Shown here piece by piece: positions 44,536-55,471 of a stretch of 64,000 bases of DNA. Positions within the stretch are counted from its first letter, which is position 1, and each line of letters begins with the position of its first letter. A program made the translations under genes and the position numbers. Source of the stretch: Raphanus sativus (taxonomy: Eukaryota > Streptophyta > Magnoliopsida > Brassicales > Brassicaceae). The stretch covers positions 17,941,792-18,005,791 of the forward strand of contig NC_079511.1 of assembly GCF_000801105.2 (NCBI RefSeq), read 5' to 3'. The notes below the pieces were generated by a model. That model ran no database searches and was not told where the DNA came from. It worked only from the letters and a program-made list of their open reading frames with translations.

Positions 44536-45929
44536 TGTTGGGGTCAAAATCGGTCAAGACGAAATCGATGTCCGAAAGTCTCGGAAAAACATGAAAGATG
44601 TTAAAGCAACCTCGAGAGACTAATTGGTAATCGAGAAACCTTGGAAAAATATTAAGTCAGAGATTAATCATCTCGAAATCAACGGCTAGAAACGTTTTCT
44701 ACACGAGGAAAAACCTGCGGGAAACTAAAAAGAACGCAAAAACACGCACAAGCCGAAGGAACCGAGCAGCCGACTCCGGTCGTGGCCGTGGCCGCCGGGC
44801 GGCTAGCCCCGTGCTGGCCGTGGCCGCCGGCGGCAAGCGCCCATGCTGGCCGTGGTCGCCGGGCGGCTAGCCCCCGTGCTGGCCGTGGCCGCCGGCGGCT
44901 AGCGCCCGTGCTGGCCGTGGTTGCCGGGCGGCTAGCCCCGTGATGGCCGTAGCCGCCGGCCGCTAGCGCCCGTGCCGGCCGTGGTCGCCGGGCGGCTAGC
45001 CCCGTGCTGGCTCGGGTCGTCGGACGGCTAGTCTTCGTGCGTAAGTTCTAGGCCCCCGGATTGCCAGAAATCCGTGTTTTGCGACTCTCCGAGATCCCGC
45101 AAAAAACTCCTTTTCCTGCTCCAAGACTTCGGAGAACCCGTAAGACGTCAACGGACAGAAAGACTTCGTATAAAACGGTGATGGTTATCTTAAAACACCA
45201 TTCGCCTCAGCAATGAATCAAAGATCTTCCAAAAGACTCGACATCCAAGTAGGAGCATTCTTTCAAAGAAATCGTAGAAAACAACGGAAGTCCGGAAGGC
45301 GGCCCGAAAGGGACCAAACCCGATCGGTCGGCCCATTTACGATTCTCTAAAAGATAGATGCGACGGTTTACAATTATCTTCACATAACAAGATAAATGTT
45401 AAACTTCCGAAAGTATAAATGTCAACTTTCCGAAAGAATAAATGTCAACTTTCCCGATAAACACGAAGGCCGACTAAAAATGGAAAAAAGCCCAGCTCGC
45501 GGCAGACTCAGTCCATCAAGAATAGACCGTCATATGGGAGTATATAAGTAAGGCTAGGAGTAGAGGAAGGGGGATCCGAAATCAGAAGAAAGAAACCACT
45601 CTAGAGCAACTTAGAACTTAGGCTTTTATTTCCTTTTTTAGCGAGCTCCGACTCGACTAGGTTAGATCTAGGCTTTGAGACTAGCGACGATCGACAGCTC
45701 TTGCGGCTGAGATCTCGACCTGTTGTACGAACGCTCTCCGCAAATTCGGAAATAAGATTCTTTCTTTTGCTCTCTTTATTTTACGCATTTATTCCCAAAC
45801 TATACTCGTGATTAACTTTGTCGTGCGTGGCCCAGCAGATAGCTGGGATCCTCGGGGAAAACTAGGACAACTTAGTTTTCCTACGTTTAAACTTAACTAA
45901 AATCGACAGTGCGAATTTTGGTTCCCACA
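44536..45929 (+). repeat. 5' LTR of Tat B
   Basis: 1,394 bp. A GC-rich minisatellite lies at about 44775-45030, shorter than in the 3' LTR. The U5-side portion resembles Tat C LTRs only in patches. A TATA-like GAGTATATAAG is at about 45538. Confidence 0.93.
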
Positions 45930-45950
45930 GTTTGGCGCTAGAAGGAGGGG
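45930..45950 (+). other. Primer-binding site of Tat B
   Basis: GTTTGGCGCTAGAAGGAGGG directly after the LTR end CCCACA, identical in type to that of Tat C. tRNA not assigned. Confidence 0.75.
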
Positions 45951-45995
45951 GATACACGGATTTATCTTCTCGCAACTACGCACGCTCAGTTAAGC

Positions 45996-47701
45996 ATGAC
46001 TGCTAACGAAGACAAGCAAACGCACGACGGACCAGCCGCTGATGCCAACGCTGAGAAGACTCCTGCCGGAAACTTATCGACGGTCACTGCCGAGGCAAAC
46101 ACCGCGATGCTGGACCAAGTGAAGGAACTGTTCGCCACCGCCCAGAAACGGTCGGAAGAACAAGAGAAACTAATGGCTTCACTCGCTAAACAGGTCAATA
46201 CCTTAACAGCGAAAAGCAAACTCCCGCGCGGATCCACCAAGGTGAGGCGTGTCAGGAGGCTCGACTTCGGAACTGCCGGAGACCAAGAAAAAGATGCCCC
46301 GATAAAATCCCCGGAACTCATCCCTGACGATACCACTCCGGCGGGGCAGAAGAAAACGACGGATAACCTCCCATCTCCCGCAAGGGAAAACGAAGGAGAC
46401 GACGTCGAAAGAATCAATCTGGACATCAGCGATCAATCGGATCCGTCCGACGAAGACGCCGACATCCACCACAGAAGGACCCGAAGTCAGTCAGCTCGAC
46501 TGGCAGCAGCCTTCGAAAAACCCATGACAGAAGAGGAAGAAGACCTCTACTGGTCAGAGCAAGAGAGGTTGGCTGAAGACCAGACTCGGGCCTATCGCAG
46601 CCAACGTAGACAAAGGAGCGCGAACGGCGCCAACGAGATCCATGATTTGCGCGAGTACATCGCAAAAACTGCAGCCGAGGTGAAAGCGGTAAAATCGCAG
46701 ATTCACCACGCAACCAGCACTGCCCCCGAGATCGACCTGCTCCTCGAGGAATCGAGAAAGACTCCGTTCACCTCTCGAATCATGGACGCACGAGTCTCAG
46801 ATCCCGGGAAAATAAAGCTTCCCACCTACGACGGAACCACAGATCAGAAGGCACATCTGCAGTCCTTCCAGATTGCGATGGAGAGGTCTAAACTTCCGGA
46901 GCGGGAAAAGGACGTCGGCTGCTGTCTCCTATTCGTCGAGAACCTCAGAGGTGCTGCGCTCGAGTGGTTCTCACACTTGAAAAGAAACTCCATCGGAAGT
47001 TTCCGCCAGCTTGCTTCAGCTTTTCTGAAGCAATTCTCCATGTTCATGGACAGGGAAACTTCCGACGTAGACCTTTGGAATCTAATTCAAAAGGAAGATG
47101 AACCGCTCCGCGACTACATAAGGAGGTTCAAACTCGTGATGTCCAGAGTAACAGGCCTCAGCGACAGAGTCGCCATCGACTCCCTGAGAAAAAACCTCTG
47201 GTACAAATCGAAATTCCGAAAGAGGATATCTTTGGAGTGGCCACGCACCATCCAGGACACTCTCCACAAGGCGACGGATTTCATCATCATGGAAGAAGAG
47301 ATGAAAGTCCTAGCGTAAAAGCATGGACCGCAAAAGCGTCCGACAAGAAGAAAACCTCTCGTAACGACAAGTACGTCCATCACGAAGGGGAAGACGTCCA
47401 AGGCGAACATAACTACGCCGTCAATTCCGAACAAGGGAGGACCGCCGGAAACACTTGGACGCGGAACTCGTACAAGGACAATTCCAGCTGCGAGTTCCAT
47501 CAGACGAGAGGTCACTCCACCGCCAACTGCAAAGTCCTCGGCGCTAGACTCATTACGAAGCTGCTTGCCGGTGAACTAGCAACGGTCAGGAGCGTGAAAG
47601 ACCTGCTCTTAGATTCTGACCGTCCGCCGAATACCGACGGAGCGAATCCCGAGAATAACGCTCCTGGAACTCAATCGGGCGAAAAACGCGGACAGAGATA
47701 A
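45996..47701 (+). pseudogene. Tat B gag
   Basis: ATG at 45996 ([10 protein letters not shown]), 66 nt after the LTR. N-terminal helical and acidic regions ([20 protein letters not shown]). Capsid-like core: [58 protein letters not shown] and [11 protein letters not shown]. The first frame stops at 47316-47318. The remaining part reads in another frame from about 47300 to 47701, including the zinc knuckle [14 protein letters not shown] and NYAVNSEQG. One indel therefore separates capsid from nucleocapsid; otherwise well preserved. Same architecture as Tat D gag. Confidence 0.88.
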
Positions 47702-47740
47702 GACGGCGAAGGAAACAACAACAACCGCCAAAGGATCAAC

Positions 47741-48544
47741 ATGATCATCGGAGGATCACATTTTTACCAGGACTCCGTTTCGTCGATCAAAGCCTACGGA
47801 CGGAGGGCCGAAACAAGCCCCGGATGGTGTCCAGAGGACGACGTTCCCGATCACGCAATCGTCTTCGAGGAACAGGATACGGCCGGACTCGATAAACCCC
47901 ACTACGATCCTCTGGTCATCGACTTGGTGATTTAGGATCTCGAAGTCGGCCGCATCCTCATCGACCCAGGAAACACGGTCAACATCATGTTCCGCGACAC
48001 TCTGCAGAGGATGAACATACCCCTCAGAGAAGTCATCCCAGAACCGAGACCGTTGACTGGGTTCTCGGGAGTCACGTCCATGACCCTCGGAAAAATCAGA
48101 CTCCCGGTCATGGCTAAGGAAGTCACGAAGATCGTCGAATTCGCGGTAGTGGATAACCCGGCTATCTATAACACCATAATGGGAACTCCTTGGATAAACG
48201 CCATGAAGGCAGTCCCGTCCACTTACCATCTTAGCGTCAAGTTTCCAACACCGACTGGAACAGCGGTAATCTGGGGAAGCCAAAAACAGTCGTGACTCTG
48301 CTTCCTGGCCGAACATAAATTGCGCAGCAATCGGAACGCCCCAGTAGCTAACCCGAAGCGAACTAAGAAGCATCTGAGTATCTCCGAGAACTCAGCAAAG
48401 AGCAGCTCGGATTTGTCCGAACAGGCCACAACTCAGGATAGCGGGAAAATCCTCGAGTCCATCGCCGAAAAAACGGATAACCTAACTCCCAACGCGACCA
48501 CCGACTTGGCTGAAACAGTCAAGGCACTGGAAATCGTGGAGTAA
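47741..48544 (+). pseudogene. Tat B protease with altered active site
   Basis: Reads MIIGGSHFYQDSVSSIKAYG, DHAIVFEEQDTAGLDKPHYD, then a TAG at 47933-47935 (Q codon expected). It continues with [15 protein letters not shown], where DTG has become DPG, then [13 protein letters not shown] and [18 protein letters not shown] further stop near 48295 precedes the linker to 48544. Protease activity is unlikely. RT should follow but the sequence passes straight to the post-pol motif. Confidence 0.85.
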
Positions 48545-49542
48545 AAGAAAACCACGATAGAAACAGAACTACGAGATGGCTTGATCCTCGCAAGAGGTAC
48601 GTAGGCAGCTCGTCGCAACCCGACGAGTTCAGCTATCCCCCTCACCAAAAAGGGGGGGGGGAAGATGGAGACAAACATCCTTGTACTCCCGCAAAAATAC
48701 TTTTCACATGTACTCTACATTATAAAGTCTTTAATTCAAATGCTTACTAAACGCATAAACATTACGGAAAACGAAAATTATATCTTTGAGGAACGCGAGA
48801 CGTCGTTAGTTCCCACAATGTCTTGATTCTCCATTCTCCTCCAAACAGTCCATCCGCGACTCTAAAAAACTCTATCAAACAGTCTGTCCGCGACTCTACA
48901 ATTTATTTCCATCGATTGGCCCCGACGAAAAAACATAGAAACGTTTCACTCAATCAAATTCATAATCTGGCTTCTAACGAAGTCCTCTTGCATCCGACAA
49001 GGATACCATAGCGCGCTATACAAAAAATCCAAATTTTGGTTAGCTCTTCGTAAAGGAAGTAGCTCGACTCGTATCCAAACGAATCATATAAGCCGATAAG
49101 CACTTCGCAGATTCTAAAACGGTACGAGTCAGGTCGAAATCGCAAACAGGCAAAACGAAAGCCGATTTGTCATCGCACAGCTTCAGTCCGAAAGTAGACC
49201 TAGGTCTTGCCCTAAACCCGGCCTTGCTGGTATCTAAGACATCTCATAGGCATAAGTATCCAGAATACGAGATTCCAAAATTTGCCTCTTATCGCTTATA
49301 AACCTAACGTTCGCTACAGAGTAACCTACGGATCAAGCGACAAAAAGAAGAGATTGAATACGGAGTGACTGCACGTATTTAAACCCTCTACACTTGACGA
49401 AAGTATAAATCAAAACGCAGAATTCATAAAAGCACTTATAGTAGGGATTTAAAAGCCACCAACGGCCAATCCCGAGAAACACAGTGTCACGCGACCTCTT
49501 AAGGGTCGCAACACATACGTACAAACAGCCACTCTTGTCCTA
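48545..49542 (+). other. Tat B post-pol region and 3' untranslated region
   Basis: Holds CTTGATCCTCG then GGTACGTAGGCAGC at 48580-48612, a G-run at 48651-48661, and the ATAGCGCGCTAT palindrome at about 49008-49019 shared with Tat C. No coding sequence on plus; it leads to the C-terminal end of the antisense ORF. Confidence 0.75.
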
Positions 49543-50022
49543 TCACAAATTATAATCGAATGTGTAACAATCGGTTAGAGATATTCCAAACGAGGAGTCG
49601 GGCTGGTCGACTTCTTCACCCCCGTCACCTGCATTCAAACCCGCGCCTACATCCGCCGTATCTTCCGAGACTTGGATAGGATTCCACAACTCTCGAATTC
49701 TCCCTTCGATCGGAGGAACAAAGGATTCGGCGTTAGCGCATATTCTCATCGAGCCATTCATCGCGGCAAGTTCGCCGGAAAGAGAGAAATCCTCACGCTG
49801 CATCTTGTGTAGAGTACCAACCGAACCACGACACTCGCGAAAATCGCCTACAAAGTCCTGAGCCTCTTTATACGCTTCAAATTTGGTAGAGAAAATTTCG
49901 GCTCTTCGGTTCAGCTCGGCGGCAGCTCTTCTCCGCCCGCTCCTTTCCGCACGAACGAGGGCTCGAGCCTGGACCTCGGCTTGCCGGCGTTTTTGCTCCT
50001 CTACCTCCAACCGATACTTGGC

Positions 50023-51215
50023 TGATGAGGCCATCCAAGTAGAGGTTCCCATAATCAGGCGCGGTCCGACCACTAGGAGTGGAACCAGGGCGATAAGGGA
50101 AGGGTTCTCCAAGGCGGTCCAACAAATCCTAGATCAAGATGGACAAACCGGTCAGAACCAGCTACTGATTGAAGAGATGGTCCAATTGAAGATACAAGAC
50201 CAAGCCGGTTCAATTGAAGTTCAAGACTCAGCCGATTCAATCCAATTCAGATCACTCCACCAGAACCAATCCGGTTTCATCATCTCCACATTCAACCTTG
50301 GTTCATAATCAATCTCCAATCCAACCGACCACATTGCTTCCGGTTCAGAGATATAGCCGATCACCAAAGTAAGTAGTATGTGTTGTACTCTTTTTACTTC
50401 ATCGGGTTTTGTCCCACTGGGTTTTCCCGATAAGGTTTTAATGAGGCAACATGCAAGCATACTATGAGCTTTGGTTTAGGCATCTCAACCAGCAACCGGT
50501 TTTCTATTTTATTTTAATTTTATTTTTGGTTTAATACTTTGGGCATTTGTCAGCCTTTTATTTTATTTGAGAGTTGGCCATTTGTTTAGGCCTTTTTGCC
50601 ATCTTGAAACCCAATAAAGGGATGGCTATATAACTATGTGTGGTGGGCGATTTTTGCTCTCTAAGTCTTTTATGAAATTTGTTTTGCCATTGCAAAGAAA
50701 AACCTAAGTCTTTCTAGTGTGAGAAGCAAGAGAGAGCAGCCTGAATCTTATCAAGCTCCAACCACCAAGCTTGTAGCGATTCTTCATCCCATCAATCCCC
50801 CCAACGATTTGCCTTGAGAGAGATACACATCCAGCAAGGCCAATCCCATCTTCTACTCATCATCCATCCACTGATCTGTTGAGAGAGATACACATCCAGC
50901 AACAGATTCTATCACCATCTCTATCCCTTTTATTTCTCTTATTTTTATTTCTGTTTGCATCTTTGGTGATTCATTTTATAAATCTAAAATCCATAAAAAT
51001 CATCTCTGTTTCTGTTCTTGTTTTATTTTCATAGTTTTGCTTCTGTTCTTCATTTTTATAAAACCATAAAACTCATAAAAAGTTTCTTTTGTTTCAGGTA
51101 CAGTTTTGGGCAGTTTTGATTCAAGCATCAAGTCCTCTCAAAACCAGTACCAAAAATCGACCAGAATCATATTCTCCAAGCCACTAGTTTGCAGCCTGGT
51201 TCCTAGCCTGTATCA
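50023..51215 (+). repeat. Left (5') LTR of the heterologous-LTR element
   Basis: Begins with a readable pol-like C-terminus (PIIRRGPTTRSGTRAIREGF) to about 50305, then a GGGTTTTGTCCCACTGGG block, a TATA-like GGCTATATAACTATG near 50623, and a direct repeat of GAGAGAGATACACATCCAGC (about 50815 and 50881). Ends CCTAGCCTGTATCA. Confidence 0.8.
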
Positions 51216-51370
51216 TTTGGTATCAGAGCCAAAAGCTCCTATCATCTATCCTTTGTTTTGTTTTTTTTTTCTCTATTCTCCAAAGAAAACCCATAAAAAA
51301 AATCAATTTCCTCTTTCTTTCTTTTCTGTTTTTTTTTCTAAGTTTTTGTCAAAAAAAAATATAAAGAGAT

Positions 51371-52399
51371 ATGGAAAACCAGTCAAACAACGGCAACATG
51401 GCAAACCGTCCTTGGAGTCTTTTGAAGCAAGAAGATTATTATTTTGCAGGGAGATCAGACCCTGATGAGTACTTTGAATGGGAGCACAAGATGAACGAGT
51501 TCTTCCATTCTTGCGGCTGCCCAGATTTTGAGAAAGTGTACATTGCAGCCGATCAGCTCATCAACCAAGCTCAACACTGGTGGAGCCAATCTACTGCAAA
51601 AGAAAATCGTTGCCGGTGTTCTCGAGAATCAACTTGGGATGAGATGAAAAATATGATGAGGAAGCAATACATCCCACGCGATCAATATCAAGAAATCCAG
51701 AGGCAGTTTCGTACACTTTGCCAAGAAGATAAGACGGTCATGGAGTATCACAAACAATTCAACCATCTTCGCATTCGGCTCAATCCAGGAGTAAGCAATG
51801 AGAATGTCATGGACCAGTTTGTTTATGGGCTAAGAGATGAGATTCGTTTTCACCTACAAAGGTACTCATGTTATGGTTTGGACGGGTTGGCCCAACAAGC
51901 GGCCCAAATTGAGTATGAGAACAAAGAGTCTGAGCCGCTTGATCCATCAGAAGAGGTCCAACAAAATTCGAGGTACATACTTATACCACATGAGCAAGTT
52001 TTGAGGACAAAACTTTTTCAAGGAGGAGGGTATGATGCGGCCATGAAATCCACAGCTCCTAAAGTAGACAAAACTTTCCATGTTTGGACTCGGATGAACC
52101 TAGACATCATCAAACCTATGGTTCGTTTGACTCAGCTGGCTGTTCCCAAACAAAGGCCACCACTTAAGCCTCCTTATCAGCTAATAAATATGTGGATCAA
52201 TGGTATTAAAGGCGTGGTCATCATCTTCTTAATAAGCAAATCTCAATCCCTTGAGATCAGTCCTTTTGACCAGCATTTTGATTGTCTTTTAATTATGATT
52301 TGTCCTAGAAATCCGCATTTCATTTATGTCTTTGATTTTGTCCAAGAGCTATATATAAAACTCCTCTCCTTTCATTGTAAAAGCAGACTTGAGTATTAA
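51371..52399 (+). CDS. Gag ORF of the heterologous-LTR element, running into the 3' LTR
   Basis: ATG at 51371 (MENQSNNGNMANRPWSLLKQ). Gag core: FAGRSDPDEYFEWEHKMNEF, AADQLINQAQHWWSQ, MMRKQYIPRDQYQEIQRQF, RIRLNPGVSNENVMDQF. At about residue 200 the gag type ends and the frame passes into a pol-end segment (HEQVLRTKLFQGGG) and the LTR, stopping at 52397-52399. An internal deletion therefore fused gag to the element's 3' end. The zinc knuckle is lost. Similar in type to CRM/chromovirus gag. Confidence 0.75.
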   Translation: MENQSNNGNMANRPWSLLKQEDYYFAGRSDPDEYFEWEHKMNEFFHSCGCPDFEKVYIAADQLINQAQHWWSQSTAKENRCRCSRESTWDEMKNMMRKQYIPRDQYQEIQRQFRTLCQEDKTVMEYHKQFNHLRIRLNPGVSNENVMDQFVYGLRDEIRFHLQRYSCYGLDGLAQQAAQIEYENKESEPLDPSEEVQQNSRYILIPHEQVLRTKLFQGGGYDAAMKSTAPKVDKTFHVWTRMNLDIIKPMVRLTQLAVPKQRPPLKPPYQLINMWINGIKGVVIIFLISKSQSLEISPFDQHFDCLLIMICPRNPHFIYVFDFVQELYIKLLSFHCKSRLEY

Positions 52400-52641
52400 A
52401 TAAAAAGTGAGATTTTCTCTTGAGAGCTTTATGCTTGTTCTTGTTAATTCTAAGTTATATGAGAAGCTTTCTTAGTATACAAGTGTGGAACCTTTATCTT
52501 TGTGTGAGATTCACTTAGGTGCTGGTTCTTGATCTTATCTGAAAGCCTTTCACATCTTTGAGTGGCGATCTTCATTTCATTTAAGCCGTAGGTTTTGATT
52601 TCTTGTGAGAAAAGCTAGAGTGAGATTCTCAGCCTGTATCA
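52033..52641 (+). repeat. Right (3') LTR of the heterologous-LTR element
   Basis: 609 bp, TGATGCGGCCATGAAATCC ... CAGCCTGTATCA. Own TATA-like AGCTATATATAAAAC near 52347. Neither the PTTRSGTR reading, the GTCCCACTGGG block nor the ACACATCCAGC repeat of the left LTR is present. Confidence 0.8.
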
Positions 52642-53951
52642 TTGGCGAATTCCCTTTCCGTTTCCTCCGCTTTAAAACGGGCCAGCCGGGCAGTACGGAA
52701 ACTTCCATCAATCGATGTGTTCCACACTCTCACGGCCTGCATAGAAGTCGAGGTCAAATAAAAAGAAAAGGGGATTTACTCAAGTTTCGAAAAAAAACCT
52801 CGTTGACCAAGCGAGCACCCTCCGCAGTCACCTTGTCCCTCTCCTCGTTGTCCAAAGACTCGTCACGGGAAAACGCCGGAGGGAGGTCATCAAAGAAGTC
52901 ACCCGGGGAAGGAACACCCTGATTCTCTGTAGTGAAGTCAGGATCATATCTCGGCAGCTCACCATTTTCTGACGAGGCCTCGAAAGCAATCCCTTTATCC
53001 TTCCGAGATCTCCGCCTCCGCCTTGAAGGGGCAAAAACGTAGGATCCATCATTGACATAAGGCCGCGTACCGCCTCGCGATCGGTGAAGCGCGACCGCCC
53101 CTCGAATCCGGTCAAGAGTAAAGGAGTTCCAGGAACAAGGCATTGTCCTAAAAATGTCTCTCTTGGTCGAAAGATCGGAAGGAACATGCGCGAGACACCT
53201 GTTCTCTGAATAAAAAAAAAAACGTTCAGTACTCGCTTTTCGGATTCTAAGAAAGGAGATGCGACAATCTTGCCTCGTCGGTACAACCAGTCCGTTGGGA
53301 ATAGGTGGAGAAAGCCTTCCTCGACAGATTCTCCATCTATCCTCACAAAAAAAGAAACGGTCAACGTAATCCTTGGCGTGCGAGGTGACTCCATGGATTA
53401 CCAAAAAATTGGTCCTCGCCTTCATGGAATATACTCCATTGATGCTCGTCGTCTTAGAGTTCCACAACCCTTCGAAGTCAGCAGGGCTAAGGTCCATCCC
53501 TAACTCGTAACTCAACATCACAACGCCAAGCCAGCTTTCCAAAGCCGGCACGCTCAGCTGGCTGATTACGATTCCGAAATGGTCGAGAGCCTGAACGATG
53601 ACCCCGGGGATTGGGAACCACAGTCGGCATTGCATCAGGAACGCCTCATAGTAAGTGAAGTAACCCTTCGGAGGATTCTCCGAACTCTCATCCCCGCGAG
53701 GAATGCGAAACCTGACTCCCTTCGGAACCTCATAAAACTCTCGAAGAGTTCCGAGATATTCAGTGGATACTTCGCTCGGCGAGTCAGTTTCCTTACGCAC
53801 CCTCAGCGATCGTCAGGGAATCGGGATCACGGGAAGGGGAGCATCAGAACTGAAGACGGCGTCGCAATACGCGCTCCTGTCAACCTCTGGAACCTCGGGT
53901 TTCGGAACTTCCTCCTCGGCATGGAAACTGTCCGAAGACGAGTGAGACTGC

Positions 53952-54955
53952 TGATGGAACCCAGGACCTGGACCAGGACTTGGAGCAGACTCAGGACGAT
54001 CAGATCAGTCCAACTGAGGTTCAGCCATTCAGCCGTACCAGATCAACGGACAGAGCCGTGTACCGGATCGACCCGAGTGCACCCGGACGCGACCTAAGGA
54101 TGGATTCACGACCTGATGACCGAATCAGCCGACCCACAGGCGTTCTTCCCCGACCCATTCGTCATTCTCAGACCAACAGTCAAGTCAGAACCCATGATCA
54201 TCGAGATGAACCTGATTCCGGACTTAGCCATTCTTTTCTGGCCCGTTTGGGACGTACCGCACACCCGGATCAGGCTGATCTCGACTTGTCCGACCACTTT
54301 GATGATTCTATGATGATCGATGCATCCAACTTCTCCAAAGGGATGTTACTTAGGCTCTCTGAAGATTTGGGTCGAGCTATCTCTTCATCCATCCATGGAT
54401 CATCGATGATCAACCATGCGGGCAGCCTTGCGTCCGTCCTGCTCCTTACCGCGGACGACCTGATCATCACAGGATGAACCTGGACGAATCACGAACCTGG
54501 ACAGTCAATGTACCTTGCCAAGTCTTCATCAATTTCCGCGCATTGACTGGTCTTGGTCAAATTCACATTTTCTATGTCTTGTTTTCAACATTTCTATTTT
54601 CAATGTTGTATTTTCCAAGAATTCTATTTATGTTTCTTTGACTCACAAACACTATATATATGTGAGTCCTTCATGAAATAAAATCACAATCGATTTTTCT
54701 CTTATATTTTGAGTCTTCTCTCATTGTTCTTTGTCTTAGAGCATTCATAGTTTGCTTGGTGAGGTTATCTCCGAGTAAGAACACCTTCGTTGTGTTGGAC
54801 CGGTGCGTCACATCCGGCAACCTTCGAAACTCTGGTAGTATCTTTGGGCTTCCGCAACCCTTAGTGTCACCCTTCGATCCACTAGTTCTCAATCCACTCG
54901 GATCTGAGTTCATATCATCCGTACCGGTTGAGTGATCCAAATCTAGGTTCTATCA
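53952..54955 (+). repeat. 5' LTR of the CRM-like element
   Basis: 1,004 bp, TGATGGAACCC ... TTCTATCA. TATA-like ACTATATATATG near 54651. Carries a 5' portion that is coding in the 3' copy. Confidence 0.95.
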
Positions 54956-54957
54956 AG

Positions 54958-54970
54958 TGGTATCAGAGCC
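54958..54970 (+). other. Primer-binding site, tRNA-iMet type
   Basis: TGGTATCAGAGCC, 2 nt after the LTR end; complementary to the 3' end of plant initiator tRNA-Met. Confidence 0.9.
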
Positions 54971-55471
54971 ACTCTTCCGGTAACTCTTTTCTATCCATTT
55001 TCTCATCTCTCCATTTCTTCTAAACACTTCTTCATCTATCTATCTTGAACCCAGGCCCCTCATTACCCCCATAACAAAAAAAAAAAAAAAGATCTAAGTT
55101 TATGCTGTAAAAAAAAAAAAAAAAAAAAAAAAGAAAAAGAAAAGATTATAAAAAAAAAAAAATTCAAAGTTTGATTGTTTGTGGTGAGGTGGTGGAAGAG
55201 AAAGCCTGCTGGCCGAAGAGAAATCCGGCCTTTGAGGTGGTTAAGGCGGGTTCCCCTTTGAAATCTCTTATCTCTCTCTCTTACTCATTTGTGTTCAATT
55301 GGATTTCCTCATTGGGTGATCTTGTTTGCTCTCTTAGAACTTTGGGAGGAACTCTCTTGTGTGATTACCAAAAAAAAAAAACTCGAGTGAAACACGTGTG
55401 TGGGTGAGATAAACACCTGAGAGTGTGAGGCTTTTACTCTAACTTTGCCTTGTTTAAGTTTTCAGGAAACC
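54971..55471 (+). other. 5' leader of the CRM-like element
   Basis: Untranslated, with A-runs at about 55077-55135 and 55370-55381 and a GTGAAACACGTGTGTGGGTGAG block near 55386. A homologous leader lies at 63014-63421. Confidence 0.8.

Larger units (their letters stand above)
50023..52641 (+). mobile_element. Non-autonomous gypsy-type element with two different LTRs
   Basis: Target duplication TTGGC at 50018-50022 and 52642-52646. Left LTR 50023-51215, then primer site TGGTATCAGAGCC at 51218-51230, a gag ORF, a purine tract CAAGGAGGAGGG ending near 52031, and a right LTR at 52033-52641. Both LTRs begin TGATG and end CCTGTATCA, yet their bodies (1,193 and 609 bp) show no alignable similarity by eye. 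No protease, RT or integrase. Precise removal restores the aORF frame. Confidence 0.85.

Noticed and set aside
51106..51465. 119-codon ORF ahead of the gag at 51371
   Set aside because: It runs through the LTR end and primer site in a frame different from gag and has no recognisable domain.
54106..54470. Extra ORFs in both strands of the CRM-like LTR
   Set aside because: Shadows of the pol C-terminal frame, repeated identically in the other LTR (60259-60466).
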